Of a stretch of DNA of 64,000 nt, positions 37,395 through 46,013 are shown one piece after another; position 1 is the stretch's first letter, and each line of letters opens with the position of its first letter. Made by a program: the position numbers and the translations under genes. The notes under the pieces were generated by a model, which was not told the DNA's origin, ran no database searches, and saw only the letters and a program-made list of their open reading frames with translations. This DNA is from Rhodophyticola sp. CCM32 (GTDB lineage: Bacteria > Pseudomonadota > Alphaproteobacteria > Rhodobacterales > Rhodobacteraceae): contig NZ_CP038492.1 of the NCBI RefSeq assembly GCF_004751985.1, positions 1,550,001 through 1,614,000 on the forward strand, given 5' to 3'.

Positions 37395-38663
37395 ATGAAA
37401 AAGACGATACTGACAACAACCATGCTGGCATCTGCGATGCTGGTCGGTGCCGGGGCCGTTTCGGCCCAGGAGATTCGATTCATGTGCTCGACAGATGGCA
37501 ATGAATGCGACGTGATCGGCGAGATTCTGGATGGGTTCGAGGCCGAAAACCCCGGTGTCACCGTCGCCGTCGACGTGGTGCCCTATCAGGCCATTCTGGA
37601 AAACCTGCCGGTGCAGCTGGCCGCCGGAACCGGCCCGGATATCGCCAAGGTGACCGATCTGGGTGGGCTGCACGAATATTATCTGGACCTCGCCCCCTAT
37701 GTCGATCGCGACTATTGGCAGGCGAGCTTTGGCGACACGCTGGACTGGTATCGCGGCGGGCCCGATGATGACGGTATCTATGGCATGCACAGCCAATTGA
37801 CGATCACCGGCGCCTATATAAACCGGACGCTGTTTGATCAGGCCGGGATCGAGGTGCCGCCGCTGGAGGCAGACTGGGCCACCTGGGCCGAAGCCGCCCG
37901 CGCGGTGGCCGAAGCCACCGACACCCCCTTCCCGATGGCGATGGACCGGTCCGGTCACCGGATTGCGGGGCCCGCCATTTCCTATGGCGCGATGCTGTTC
38001 AATGCCGATGGCACGCCGCTTCTGGTCGATGAAGGCTTCACCGCCTATGTGCAGCAATTCGTGGACTGGCATGAAGACGGCACCATGGCGCGCGATGTCT
38101 GGGCCGGTCAGGGTGGGTCCACCTATCAGGATGCGGCGCAGGAATTCATCAATGGCGATCTGGTCTATTACTATTCCGGCAGCTGGCAGGTGGGCCGGTT
38201 CGACGAACAGATCGGCGATTTCTTCGACTGGCAGGTTGTCGGTTCCCCCTGTGGCACGGGCGGTTGCACCGGCATGCCGGGCGGTGCGGGCATCGTCGGG
38301 TTTGAACAGACCGAGCATCCTGAGATTGTGGCAGCCGTGATCGACTATCTGGCGCAGGAGGAGAACTATGCCCGCCTGACCGCCGAAACCCGGAACATCC
38401 CGGCCCATATTGCCGTGGCCGAGGCCGGGGTTGAGTATGTGGGGGCCTCGGACGCTGCGGCGGCCGCGCTGAACGCATGGGCGGCACAGGTGCCCACCAT
38501 CTCTCCGATTGCGTTCCAGTATCAGGGCTATGTGAACAACCGCGCCATGTTCGGCATCACGGTTGAACGCGTATCCCAGGCGATTGTGGGCGAACTGACG
38601 GTTGAGCAGGCCATGGACCGCGCCGTGTCGGATCTGGCCGCCGTGATGGCCGAAACCCAGTAA
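37395..38663 (+). CDS. Sugar ABC transporter substrate-binding protein
   Basis: A 422-residue family 1 binding protein. Signal peptide MKKTILTTTMLASAMLVGAGAVSAQ (cleavage after residue 24 or so); the mature part begins EIRFMCSTDGNECDVIGEIL, with LPVQLAAGTGPDIAKV and YYYSGSWQVG typical of sugar binders. A good ribosome site (GGGAGG) precedes the ATG at 37395. Two cysteines near CGTGGCTG could form a disulfide. It is first of the transporter set; the ligand is probably a uronide or oligosaccharide given uxuA downstream. Confidence 0.9.
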   Translation: MKKTILTTTMLASAMLVGAGAVSAQEIRFMCSTDGNECDVIGEILDGFEAENPGVTVAVDVVPYQAILENLPVQLAAGTGPDIAKVTDLGGLHEYYLDLAPYVDRDYWQASFGDTLDWYRGGPDDDGIYGMHSQLTITGAYINRTLFDQAGIEVPPLEADWATWAEAARAVAEATDTPFPMAMDRSGHRIAGPAISYGAMLFNADGTPLLVDEGFTAYVQQFVDWHEDGTMARDVWAGQGGSTYQDAAQEFINGDLVYYYSGSWQVGRFDEQIGDFFDWQVVGSPCGTGGCTGMPGGAGIVGFEQTEHPEIVAAVIDYLAQEENYARLTAETRNIPAHIAVAEAGVEYVGASDAAAAALNAWAAQVPTISPIAFQYQGYVNNRAMFGITVERVSQAIVGELTVEQAMDRAVSDLAAVMAETQ

Positions 38664-38688
38664 ACCCTGTCTGAAGAGGAAACGGCCT

Positions 38689-38708
38689 GGCCCCCGACTG
38701 CGGGGGCC
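38689..38708 (+). terminator. Intercistronic hairpin after the binding-protein gene
   Basis: GGCCCCCG (38689-38696) and CGGGGGCC (38701-38708) form a perfect 8-bp stem with an ACTG loop. No T-run follows. As in the agl operon, it sits between the binding-protein and permease genes, where it would favour higher binding-protein output. Confidence 0.6.
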
Positions 38709-38744
38709 GGGCCCACCCGGCCGATCCCTGGGAGGGGGGACCCC

Positions 38745-39713
38745 ATGCTGAAAATCATTTCACCGATCATGCGGATCATCGAGATCCCGATGCTGTTTGC
38801 CCAACGCAGGCTTGGCATCCAGCGGCTTGCATGGTTGTTTCTTCTGCCCAATCTGCTGCTTTTCGGCCTGTTCGCCTTTCTGCCCGTCTTTCTGAACTTC
38901 GCCTATGCCCTGACCGGGGGGGATGGCATTCTGCTGGAAGACCGGCCCTATGTCGGCGGACAGAATTTCGCGACCCTGACCGATTGCGAAAACTATCTTG
39001 ATCCGAACAGCTGCAACCGGGATTTCTTTTGGCGGGCGGTCCATAACACGGTCTGGTTTGTCACCCTTCAGGTGGGGTTCATGGTCGGGTTCTCCCTGCT
39101 GACCGCGCTGATCCTGAACCGGGATATCCGCGCCCGCGGCTTTTTTCGCAGCGTGTTTTTCTTTCCGGTTCTGCTGTCACCGGTTGTGGTGGCGCTGATC
39201 TGGAAATGGATCCTGCAACGCAACGGCCTGCTGAACTCCACCCTGGAAGGCATCGGGCTTGAGGGGTTTGTCTGGCTGCTGGATCGCGGATGGGCCTTTG
39301 CCTGGTCGGTCTTCCTGACGGTCTGGGCGCATATGGGGTTTTACACGCTGATCCTTCTGGCCGGCCTTCAGGCGATCCCGCGCGATGTGTATGAGGCCGC
39401 GCTGATGGATCGGGCCTCGCCCTGGCGGACCTTCCGCAAGATCACCCTGCCGCTTCTGGCGCCGACCATGCTGGTGGTGCTGGTGCTGGCCCTGATCCGC
39501 AGTGTGCAGACCTTTGACGAGGTCTTTGCCTTCACCGGTGGCGGGCCCGGCTCGGCCACCACCTTCATTATCCAGTATATCTATCAGACCGGCTTTGCCG
39601 GGGCGCCGCGCCTGTTCGGGCTGGCCTCTGCCGCATCGCTGATGCTGGCCCTGATCCTGGTGATCCTGACCGGCCTGCAACTTTGGGCCAACCGGAGGAA
39701 TGTCGATGGGTAA
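38745..39713 (+). CDS. Sugar ABC transporter permease (MalF type)
   Basis: A 322-residue inner-membrane permease with six to seven hydrophobic segments and the EAA loop EAALMDRASPWRTFRKITLP. A short periplasmic loop with two cysteines (LTDCENYLDPNSCNRD) follows the first helix. The ribosome site GGAGGGGGG lies shortly before the ATG. It overlaps the next permease start. Confidence 0.9.
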   Translation: MLKIISPIMRIIEIPMLFAQRRLGIQRLAWLFLLPNLLLFGLFAFLPVFLNFAYALTGGDGILLEDRPYVGGQNFATLTDCENYLDPNSCNRDFFWRAVHNTVWFVTLQVGFMVGFSLLTALILNRDIRARGFFRSVFFFPVLLSPVVVALIWKWILQRNGLLNSTLEGIGLEGFVWLLDRGWAFAWSVFLTVWAHMGFYTLILLAGLQAIPRDVYEAALMDRASPWRTFRKITLPLLAPTMLVVLVLALIRSVQTFDEVFAFTGGGPGSATTFIIQYIYQTGFAGAPRLFGLASAASLMLALILVILTGLQLWANRRNVDG

Positions 39714-40758
39714 GGTGCTGGATTTCATGACCCGCACACGCGGCGGGGCAAAGATGGATTGGACCGATTGGGTCACCTATGGCTATCTGGGTCTGGGCAT
39801 TTTTCTGATGTTCTTCCCGGTGATCTGGCTGATCATGTCGTCTTTCAAGACCGAGGCCGACCTGCAACGCTACCCGCCGACTTTTCTGCCCTATCAGCAG
39901 GAAACCATGATGGTCGACGGTTATGACGACCCCCTGCCCCTGTTCCTGATGACCGGCGGCGAATATGAAGGGCAAGTGCTGGCGCAGGTCCGCCGCGTGG
40001 GTCTTCAGGCGCAGATGGTCGACCCCGCCGCCCCGCAAGAGCGTCTGCGCGTCAGCATCGAAAACCGCGAACCGGTGGATCGGGTGTCGCTGGCCTTTGA
40101 GAACTATACCGGCCTGTTCGAGCGGTTCAATTTCCTGCGCTTCCTGTGGAATTCCACCTTCATCACGGTCATTGCCACCGCGATCATGCTGCTGGTCAAT
40201 TCCATGGCGGCCTTTGCCCTGTCGAAATACCAGTTTCGCGGGCGGACAACGGTGTTGCTTCTGGTCATCGGCACGCTGATGATCCCGCAAACGGTGGTTC
40301 TGGTGCCGCTGTTCCTGATCACCCGCGAGCTTGGCATGCTCAACAGCCTTTGGGGGGTGATCATTCCCGGCGCGGCCACACCCACGGGGGTGTTTCTGCT
40401 GAGACAATATATGGTGACGATCCCCGATGAGATACTGGATGCCGCACGTATGGACAAAGCCAGCGAATGGAAGATTTTCTGGCGGATCATCGTGCCGCTT
40501 TCGGCGCCCGCGATTGCGGTTCTGGCGATCCTTGCGATCATGTGGCGCTGGAATGATTTCCTCTGGCCGCTGATTGTTCTCTCGGAATCCGAGAATTTCA
40601 CCCTGCAACTGGCGCTGAACGCCTTTCAGGGCGAAATGCAGACCGAATGGAGCAGTCTTCTGGCGATGACGGTTCTGACCCTGCTGCCTGTGGCCGTTGT
40701 CTTCATGTTCCTGCAAAAATACATCGCCACCGGCATCGCCTCAACAGGAGGGAAATGA
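39706..40758 (+). CDS. Sugar ABC transporter permease (MalG type) with periplasmic insert
   Basis: A 350-residue permease whose first helix (about 28-48) is followed by a periplasmic insert of about 85 residues (FLPYQQETMMVDGYDDP...) before the remaining helices, as in AglG but unrelated at sequence level. EAA loop: DAARMDKASEWKIFWRIIVP. The ATG at 39706 is favoured over one six bases upstream because GGAGG is seven bases away. It overlaps the upstream permease by eight bases and the ATPase gene by four. Confidence 0.9.
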   Translation: MGKVLDFMTRTRGGAKMDWTDWVTYGYLGLGIFLMFFPVIWLIMSSFKTEADLQRYPPTFLPYQQETMMVDGYDDPLPLFLMTGGEYEGQVLAQVRRVGLQAQMVDPAAPQERLRVSIENREPVDRVSLAFENYTGLFERFNFLRFLWNSTFITVIATAIMLLVNSMAAFALSKYQFRGRTTVLLLVIGTLMIPQTVVLVPLFLITRELGMLNSLWGVIIPGAATPTGVFLLRQYMVTIPDEILDAARMDKASEWKIFWRIIVPLSAPAIAVLAILAIMWRWNDFLWPLIVLSESENFTLQLALNAFQGEMQTEWSSLLAMTVLTLLPVAVVFMFLQKYIATGIASTGGK

Positions 40759-41840
40759 TGGCTTCGATCGAGTTGAAAGATTTGCGCAAATCCTATGGCG
40801 CGGCAGAGGTCATCAAAGGTGTGGACCTGTCGATTGAACATGGGGAGTTCTGCGTGTTCGTCGGCCCCTCGGGCTGCGGAAAATCCACCCTGCTCAGGAT
40901 GATTTCGGGGCTGGAAAGCATCACTTCGGGCGATATCGAGATTGCCGGGGATGTGGTGAACAAAATCCCCGCCGCCGATCGCGGGCTGGCCATGGTGTTC
41001 CAGTCCTACGCGCTGTACCCGCATATGACCGTGCGCCAGAATCTCAGTTTCGGGCTGGAGAATATCCAGACCCCGAAAGCCGAGATCGACGCCAAGATCA
41101 CCGATGTGGCCACCATGTTGCAGATCGACATGCTGCTGGACCGGCGGCCCAAGGACCTGTCCGGCGGTCAGCGGCAGCGGGTTGCCATTGGCCGCGCCGT
41201 GGTGCGCGAACCGAAAGTGTTCCTGTTCGATGAACCGCTGTCTAATCTGGATGCGGAATTGCGGGTGGATATGCGGGGCGAGATATCCGCGCTTCATAAA
41301 CGCCTTGGCAACACGATGATCTATGTCACCCATGATCAGGTCGAGGCGATGACCATGGCCGACAAGATCGCCGTCCTGCGCCTGGGAGAGCTGGAACAGT
41401 TCGGCCGCCCGCTGGACCTGTTCAACAACCCGCGCAATCTGTTTGTGGCGGGTTTCATCGGCAGCCCGAAAATGAATTTCATGGAAGGCACGGTCCACGC
41501 TGCCGACCGCTCGCTGCTGACCCTGGATACCGGGGAAGAGGTCAACCTGCCGGTGGACGGATTTTCCCATCGCGCGGGCGAAAAGGTGACGCTTGGCGTC
41601 CGCCCCAATGATCTGCGCCCCAGTGATCGGGGGGCCATTCATACGGATGTGCGCAGTGTCGAACAGCTTGGCAGCGACAGTTATCTTTATGGCCAGTTGA
41701 CCAATGGCACCCGGCTGACAGTCCATAATCCGGGCCAGACCCGGGTGGCGGCGGGGGATCGTGTGGGGCTGGCTTTCGCGCCCGAGGCGGTCCATCTCTT
41801 CGACACCGAAACCGGACTGACCCTGCGGGAGCAGGTATGA
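40755..41840 (+). CDS. Sugar ABC transporter ATP-binding protein (UgpC/MsmK type)
   Basis: A 361-residue MalK-like ATPase: Walker [11 protein letters not shown] near residue 37, [12 protein letters not shown] (Q-loop), [14 protein letters not shown], Walker [16 protein letters not shown] and the switch [10 protein letters not shown]-terminal TOBE domain with LGVRPNDLRPS. Start codon overlaps the permease stop (ATGATG), stop overlaps uxuA, so the whole cassette is translationally coupled. Confidence 0.92.
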   Translation: MMASIELKDLRKSYGAAEVIKGVDLSIEHGEFCVFVGPSGCGKSTLLRMISGLESITSGDIEIAGDVVNKIPAADRGLAMVFQSYALYPHMTVRQNLSFGLENIQTPKAEIDAKITDVATMLQIDMLLDRRPKDLSGGQRQRVAIGRAVVREPKVFLFDEPLSNLDAELRVDMRGEISALHKRLGNTMIYVTHDQVEAMTMADKIAVLRLGELEQFGRPLDLFNNPRNLFVAGFIGSPKMNFMEGTVHAADRSLLTLDTGEEVNLPVDGFSHRAGEKVTLGVRPNDLRPSDRGAIHTDVRSVEQLGSDSYLYGQLTNGTRLTVHNPGQTRVAAGDRVGLAFAPEAVHLFDTETGLTLREQV

Positions 41841-43033
41841 AGCAAACCTGGCGCTGGTTCGGGCCCGCTGACACGATCTCGATCCCGGATATCCGCCAGA
41901 CCGGGGCCGCAGGCATCGTCTCGGCCCTGCACCACATTCCGCCGGGCGCGGTCTGGCCGGTGGATGAGATCACGCGGCGCAAGACCCAAATCGCACAGCC
42001 CGGCGGCACATCATCGGGCCTGAGCTGGGATGTGGTGGAAAGCCTGCCGGTCAGCGAGGCGATCAAGACCCGGACCGGCCCCTGGCGGGACCATATCGCG
42101 GCCTATAAGACCAGCCTGCAAAATCTGGCCGCAGCTGGCCCCAAGATCATCTGCTACAATTTCATGCCGATTCTGGACTGGACCCGCACCGATCTGCATT
42201 TTCCCCTGCCCAATGGCGGCACGGCGATGCGCTTTGACCTGACCGATTTCGCGCTCTTCGATATCCATCTGCTGTCCCGTGCGGGGGCCGGGGATGATTA
42301 CCCCGCCGAAATCCGGGAACAGGCGGCGGCGCGGCTGGTCGCGATGACCAGCGAAGATAAAACCCGGTTGCTCAACACTATCGTCGCGGGCCTGCCCGGG
42401 GCCAATGACAGCTGGACATTGGAGGATATGCGCACCCAACTTGCCACCTATGCCGGGATCGATGCTGCGCGCCTGCGCCAGCATCTGGTGGATTTTCTGA
42501 CCGAGGTTGCGCCGCTGGCCGAAAGCTTGGGTCTGCGGCTTTGCTGCCACCCGGATGATCCGCCCTTCCCGCTTCTGGGTCTGCCGCGGGTGATGTCAAA
42601 TCTTGAGAATTACCGGATGATCATGGATGCGGTGGACACCCCCGCCAATGGCATCACGCTTTGCACCGGGTCGCTTGGGGTCCGCGCAGGTTTTGACCCG
42701 GTGCGGTTTATCAAGGCGCTTGGCTCGCGCATCCATTTTGCCCATCTGCGCAATACATGCCGCGATGGAGATGCGGCCCATGACCGGGTCAGCTTCACCG
42801 AAAGCGATCATCTGGAGGGGGATACCGATATGGTGGCCACGATCCGCGCCCTGCTGGCCGAGGAAAGCCGCCGCAAGGCAGAGGGCCGCGAGGATTTCTG
42901 CCTGCCCTTCCGCCCCGATCACGGCCATGACCTGCTGGATGATCAGACCCGCGCGTCACAACCGGGCTATCCGCTGATCGGCCGCCTGAAAGGTCTTGCG
43001 GAATTGCGCGGCGTCATGGCGGCGCTGTCCTGA
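41837..43033 (+). CDS. uxuA: Mannonate dehydratase
   Basis: A 398-residue TIM-barrel dehydratase that converts D-mannonate to 2-keto-3-deoxygluconate in hexuronate catabolism. Family signatures: MKQTWRWFGPADTISI, LHHIPPGAVWP, CYNFMPILDWTRTDL and the metal-binding CCHPDDPP, LCTGSLG, FAHLRN and FRPDHGHDLLDD. It closes the cassette. The regulator, oxidoreductases and transporter upstream therefore probably handle a glucuronide or similar acid; uxaC and uxuB are not in the window, though one Gfo-like enzyme might replace UxuB. Confidence 0.94.
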   Translation: MKQTWRWFGPADTISIPDIRQTGAAGIVSALHHIPPGAVWPVDEITRRKTQIAQPGGTSSGLSWDVVESLPVSEAIKTRTGPWRDHIAAYKTSLQNLAAAGPKIICYNFMPILDWTRTDLHFPLPNGGTAMRFDLTDFALFDIHLLSRAGAGDDYPAEIREQAAARLVAMTSEDKTRLLNTIVAGLPGANDSWTLEDMRTQLATYAGIDAARLRQHLVDFLTEVAPLAESLGLRLCCHPDDPPFPLLGLPRVMSNLENYRMIMDAVDTPANGITLCTGSLGVRAGFDPVRFIKALGSRIHFAHLRNTCRDGDAAHDRVSFTESDHLEGDTDMVATIRALLAEESRRKAEGREDFCLPFRPDHGHDLLDDQTRASQPGYPLIGRLKGLAELRGVMAALS

Positions 43034-43054
43034 GGTCGTTTGTGGTTTATATAG

Positions 43055-43120
43055 CGTTTTCCTCGAGGAAAACGGCAGGGAAAACTGGAGTTTTCCCGTT
43101 CGGAATTCTGCAGAATTCCG
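43055..43120. repeat. Triple palindrome cluster, repeat family C copy 1
   Basis: Three consecutive near-perfect palindromes: CGTTTTCCTCGAGGAAAACG (43055-43074, perfect 20 bp), GGGAAAACT-gg-AGTTTTCCC (43078-43097), CGGAATTCTGCAGAATTCCG (43101-43120, perfect 20 bp). The last two modules recur at 51408-51449. The preceding GTTTGTGGTTTATATAG resembles the end of family B elements. It lies between the convergent uxuA and aldo/keto reductase genes and could terminate both. Confidence 0.75.
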
Positions 43121-43152
43121 GCAATCACGCTTCACGGCACATCCAGCCTGCC

Positions 43153-44049
43153 CTACGGCACCTCATGCCCCAGGGCCGCAGTATAAATCTCAAACCAGGT
43201 CTCACGATCCAGAACCACCCTTGCGGCCTCGCCGATCTTGCGAATCCGGTCCAGATTATTGGTGCCCAGCACCGGCATGATCCGCGCCGGGTGGGCCAGT
43301 AGCCAGGCCACGGCCACCGCATCCTCACCCACGCCCTGCGCCTCGGCGATGCGCGCCAGAACCGCGCGGACCGCGCCCGCATCCGGCCCGAACAGCGCAC
43401 CGCCGGCCAGGGGCGACCAGGCCATGGGCGGAATGCCGCGCTCCTGCATCCAGGCAATATCGCCATTGGTGAAAGGTGCATGGCACAGCACACTGGCCTC
43501 GATCTGATTGGTCACCAGCGGGGTGGACATCACCGATTGCAGCAATGTCCAGTCATGAAGCCTGAAATTCGACACCCCCACCGCGCGGACCTTGCCGGAG
43601 GCCACCAGATCATCCAGACATGCGCCGGTTTCCCGCGCATCCATCAGCGGATCGGGCCGGTGGATCAGCAGCAGATCAATCCGGTCGGTCTGCATCAGCG
43701 CCAGCGAGGTCTCGACCGAGGCGGTGATATGCGCCGGTGATGTATCGTAATATTTCACCCGTCTGGTGGCATATTTCCCGATCGGCGCGATAATATCGCA
43801 TTTGGTGACCAGTTCGACCTTGTCGCGCAGGCCGGGCGCGGCGCGAAACGCATCGCCCAGAATCTCCTCGGCGCCATAATCCCCATAGATATCCGCCTGA
43901 TCCAGGGTGGTGATCCCCTGGGCCAGGCAGGCCTCGACCTTGGCCTGTACATGGGCGGGGGAGGTATCGGCATCATCGCCGATCCGCCACATCCCATAGA
44001 TCAGGCGCGACAGGCTGAGCTGGTCGGAAAGGTCAATACGGTCCATCAT
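43153..44049 (-). CDS. Aldo/keto reductase
   Basis: A 298-residue NADPH-dependent reductase of the YdhF-like AKR branch. The tetrad is visible: Asp and Tyr in LDQADIYGDYGAEE, Lys in ELVTKCDI and His in DLLLIHRPDP. Substrate unknown, probably a sugar or aldehyde. Its ATG overlaps the stop of the flavin monooxygenase gene, so the two are co-translated. Confidence 0.88.
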   Translation of the reverse strand: MMDRIDLSDQLSLSRLIYGMWRIGDDADTSPAHVQAKVEACLAQGITTLDQADIYGDYGAEEILGDAFRAAPGLRDKVELVTKCDIIAPIGKYATRRVKYYDTSPAHITASVETSLALMQTDRIDLLLIHRPDPLMDARETGACLDDLVASGKVRAVGVSNFRLHDWTLLQSVMSTPLVTNQIEASVLCHAPFTNGDIAWMQERGIPPMAWSPLAGGALFGPDAGAVRAVLARIAEAQGVGEDAVAVAWLLAHPARIMPVLGTNNLDRIRKIGEAARVVLDRETWFEIYTAALGHEVP

Positions 44050-45200
44050 CGTCTTTCCCCCGCGCCCAGGGCTGTCATCGGTGTTTCCGCCGGAACCCGG
44101 CCATAGGCCTCGGGCAGTGAACAGGTTTTCAGATGTGGGATCACTTTCTCTCCGAAATGCCGGCATTCATCCAGATGCGGATAGCCTGAGAAGATAAAGG
44201 CGCGAATGCCCATTTTCTGATAGGCTTCGATCTCGCTGAGGATCTGATCAGTAGAGCCCACCAGCGCCGCGCCGCAGCCTGACCGCGCACGCCCCACCCC
44301 GGTCCACAGATGCGGTTCCACATAGCCGAATTTATCGGCCAGGTCCCGGGCCTTGGCCTGATGGGCGACGCCAAGCGAAATGCTGTCATGGGCCCGGTCC
44401 CGGATCAGCTTGCCATATTCGTCATCCAGCTTGCTGGTCAGATAGTCCGCATACTCCCGTGCCTCGGCCTCGGTGTCGCGCACAATCACATGCACGCGCA
44501 ACCCGTAATCCAGTGTTCTGTCATATGTTTCAGCCACTTGGTTGACGGCCTTCATGCGCTCTGCAATCTGGTCTTTCGGCTCGGGCCACATCAGATAGAC
44601 ATCGCAATGCTGACCGCAAAGATCCAGCGCCGCCGGGCTGTAACCGCCGAAATAGAGCAGCGGCCCGCCGGTCTGGTAAGGCTGCACCGGATCGGTCACC
44701 AGCCCTTTGAAATCATAGACCTGCCCCTGATAGTTGATCTCACCCCGGGTCCAGGCCTGTTTCAGTATCTCCACCACCTCGCGGGAGCGTTGATAGCGCA
44801 GCGCGCTTTCGGCCACCTCCCCCGGGAAGTCCGAGGAAATGATGTTCACCGTCAACCGGCCCTTCAGCATATGGTCCAGCGTGGCAATGGTGCGCGCCAG
44901 CATGATCGGCTGCATTTCACCACAACGGACTGCCGCCAGCATATTGATCCGCTCGGTGATCGGCGCGCAGCCCGCCACAAAGCTGAGCGTATCCTGCCCG
45001 ACCTGATAGGAACTGGGGCAGAGGATATTTCTGAACCCCTGCTGTTCGGCCTCTTTCAGAATGGTCGAGCAATGATCCCAGCTTGAACGCAGATCGCCAT
45101 CGGGCACGCCCAGAAACTGGTAATCATCAGAACAAAGGGCGGCGAACCACGAAACCTCGGCTGCGTCCAGATCGGCGGATGTCACGGGTACAACTGTCAT
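44046..45200 (-). CDS. LLM-class flavin-dependent monooxygenase (SsuD-like)
   Basis: A 384-residue bacterial-luciferase-family oxygenase using reduced FMN. It resembles alkanesulfonate monooxygenases: LCPSSYQVGQDTLSFVAG, GRLTVNIISSDFPGEV and LLYFGGYSPAALDL are typical. It lacks nearby sulfonate transport genes, so the substrate is open. A GGAGGAAAGAG ribosome site supports the ATG at 45200; the frame open upstream enters the divergent promoter. Confidence 0.85.
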   Translation of the reverse strand: MTVVPVTSADLDAAEVSWFAALCSDDYQFLGVPDGDLRSSWDHCSTILKEAEQQGFRNILCPSSYQVGQDTLSFVAGCAPITERINMLAAVRCGEMQPIMLARTIATLDHMLKGRLTVNIISSDFPGEVAESALRYQRSREVVEILKQAWTRGEINYQGQVYDFKGLVTDPVQPYQTGGPLLYFGGYSPAALDLCGQHCDVYLMWPEPKDQIAERMKAVNQVAETYDRTLDYGLRVHVIVRDTEAEAREYADYLTSKLDDEYGKLIRDRAHDSISLGVAHQAKARDLADKFGYVEPHLWTGVGRARSGCGAALVGSTDQILSEIEAYQKMGIRAFIFSGYPHLDECRHFGEKVIPHLKTCSLPEAYGRVPAETPMTALGAGERR

Positions 45201-45250
45201 CTCTTTCCTCCCCGGATGTGCAGTTTCGACTTGCGTAGCATCGTGTCTGA

Positions 45251-45271
45251 TGTAGATCAATGGTATATCAA
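45251..45271. promoter_or_regulatory. Candidate operator between the monooxygenase and GntR genes
   Basis: Two direct half-sites, TGTAGATCAA (45251-45260) and GGTATATCAA (45262-45271), lie in the 94-base divergent region just before the GntR gene. Direct rather than inverted repeats make the assignment tentative. Confidence 0.3.
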
Positions 45272-45294
45272 TTTCCGCGCGGGAGGGCGCCGAG

Positions 45295-45999
45295 ATGACC
45301 GAACCCGGCGCTTTACCGGCCTATTTGCAGATCAGCGAGTTGCTGATCCGCGACATCGCCGCCGGGCGTCTGGCCGAGGGGCAGCGCCTGCCGCCGGAAC
45401 GGCAGATGGCGGCGGATCAGGGCGTTTCGGTTGTGACCCTGCGCAAGGCCCTGGCCGAATTGGAACGGCGCGACCTGCTGGAACGGCGGCAGGGTTCAGG
45501 CAACACGATCCGCATGGGGCAGGATGCGCGGGGGCTTTACGCATTGTTCCGGCTGGAATTGCTGACCGGTGGCGGGCTGCCCAGGGCAAAACTGCTTGAT
45601 CTGGCGAAAACCCCGAAACCCGAAGATATCCCCGATATCGGCAGCAAGGCGGATTTCGCCTGGCGGATCAGACGCCTGCGATCCCTCAACGCGCAGCCGG
45701 TCGCGGTTGAGGAAATCTGGCTTGACGGGCGCTTTGCCACTGACATCCGGGCCGAGGAATTGAGCCAGTCGCTTTATCTTTACTACCGCGAAAACCTGCG
45801 CCTGACGGTGCTGCGCGCCGAAGACCGGGTGGGCATCGGCCCCATGCCCGGTTGGGTGCCCGCAGATCTGGGCCTGCCGCCGGGAACACCCGCCGGGCTG
45901 GTGGAGCGCCGGGCCTGGAGCCAGCAGAATGACCCGGCAGAGTTTTCCCGCACCTGGTTTAACACATCCCATGCGCGCTATGTCGCGCGGATCAGCTAA
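45295..45999 (+). CDS. GntR/HutC-family regulator with UTRA domain
   Basis: A 234-residue regulator: winged helix at 8-75 (ISELLIRDIAAGRLAEGQRLPPERQMAADQ, VSVVTLRKALAEL) and a C-terminal UTRA ligand domain. In the HutC group, members next to nagA sense GlcNAc-6-phosphate or glucosamine-6-phosphate, and this gene heads the oxidoreductase-kinase-nagA operon, so an NagR-like role is the best guess. Confidence 0.85.
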   Translation: MTEPGALPAYLQISELLIRDIAAGRLAEGQRLPPERQMAADQGVSVVTLRKALAELERRDLLERRQGSGNTIRMGQDARGLYALFRLELLTGGGLPRAKLLDLAKTPKPEDIPDIGSKADFAWRIRRLRSLNAQPVAVEEIWLDGRFATDIRAEELSQSLYLYYRENLRLTVLRAEDRVGIGPMPGWVPADLGLPPGTPAGLVERRAWSQQNDPAEFSRTWFNTSHARYVARIS

Positions 46000-46013
46000 A
46001 AGAAAGACATCCC

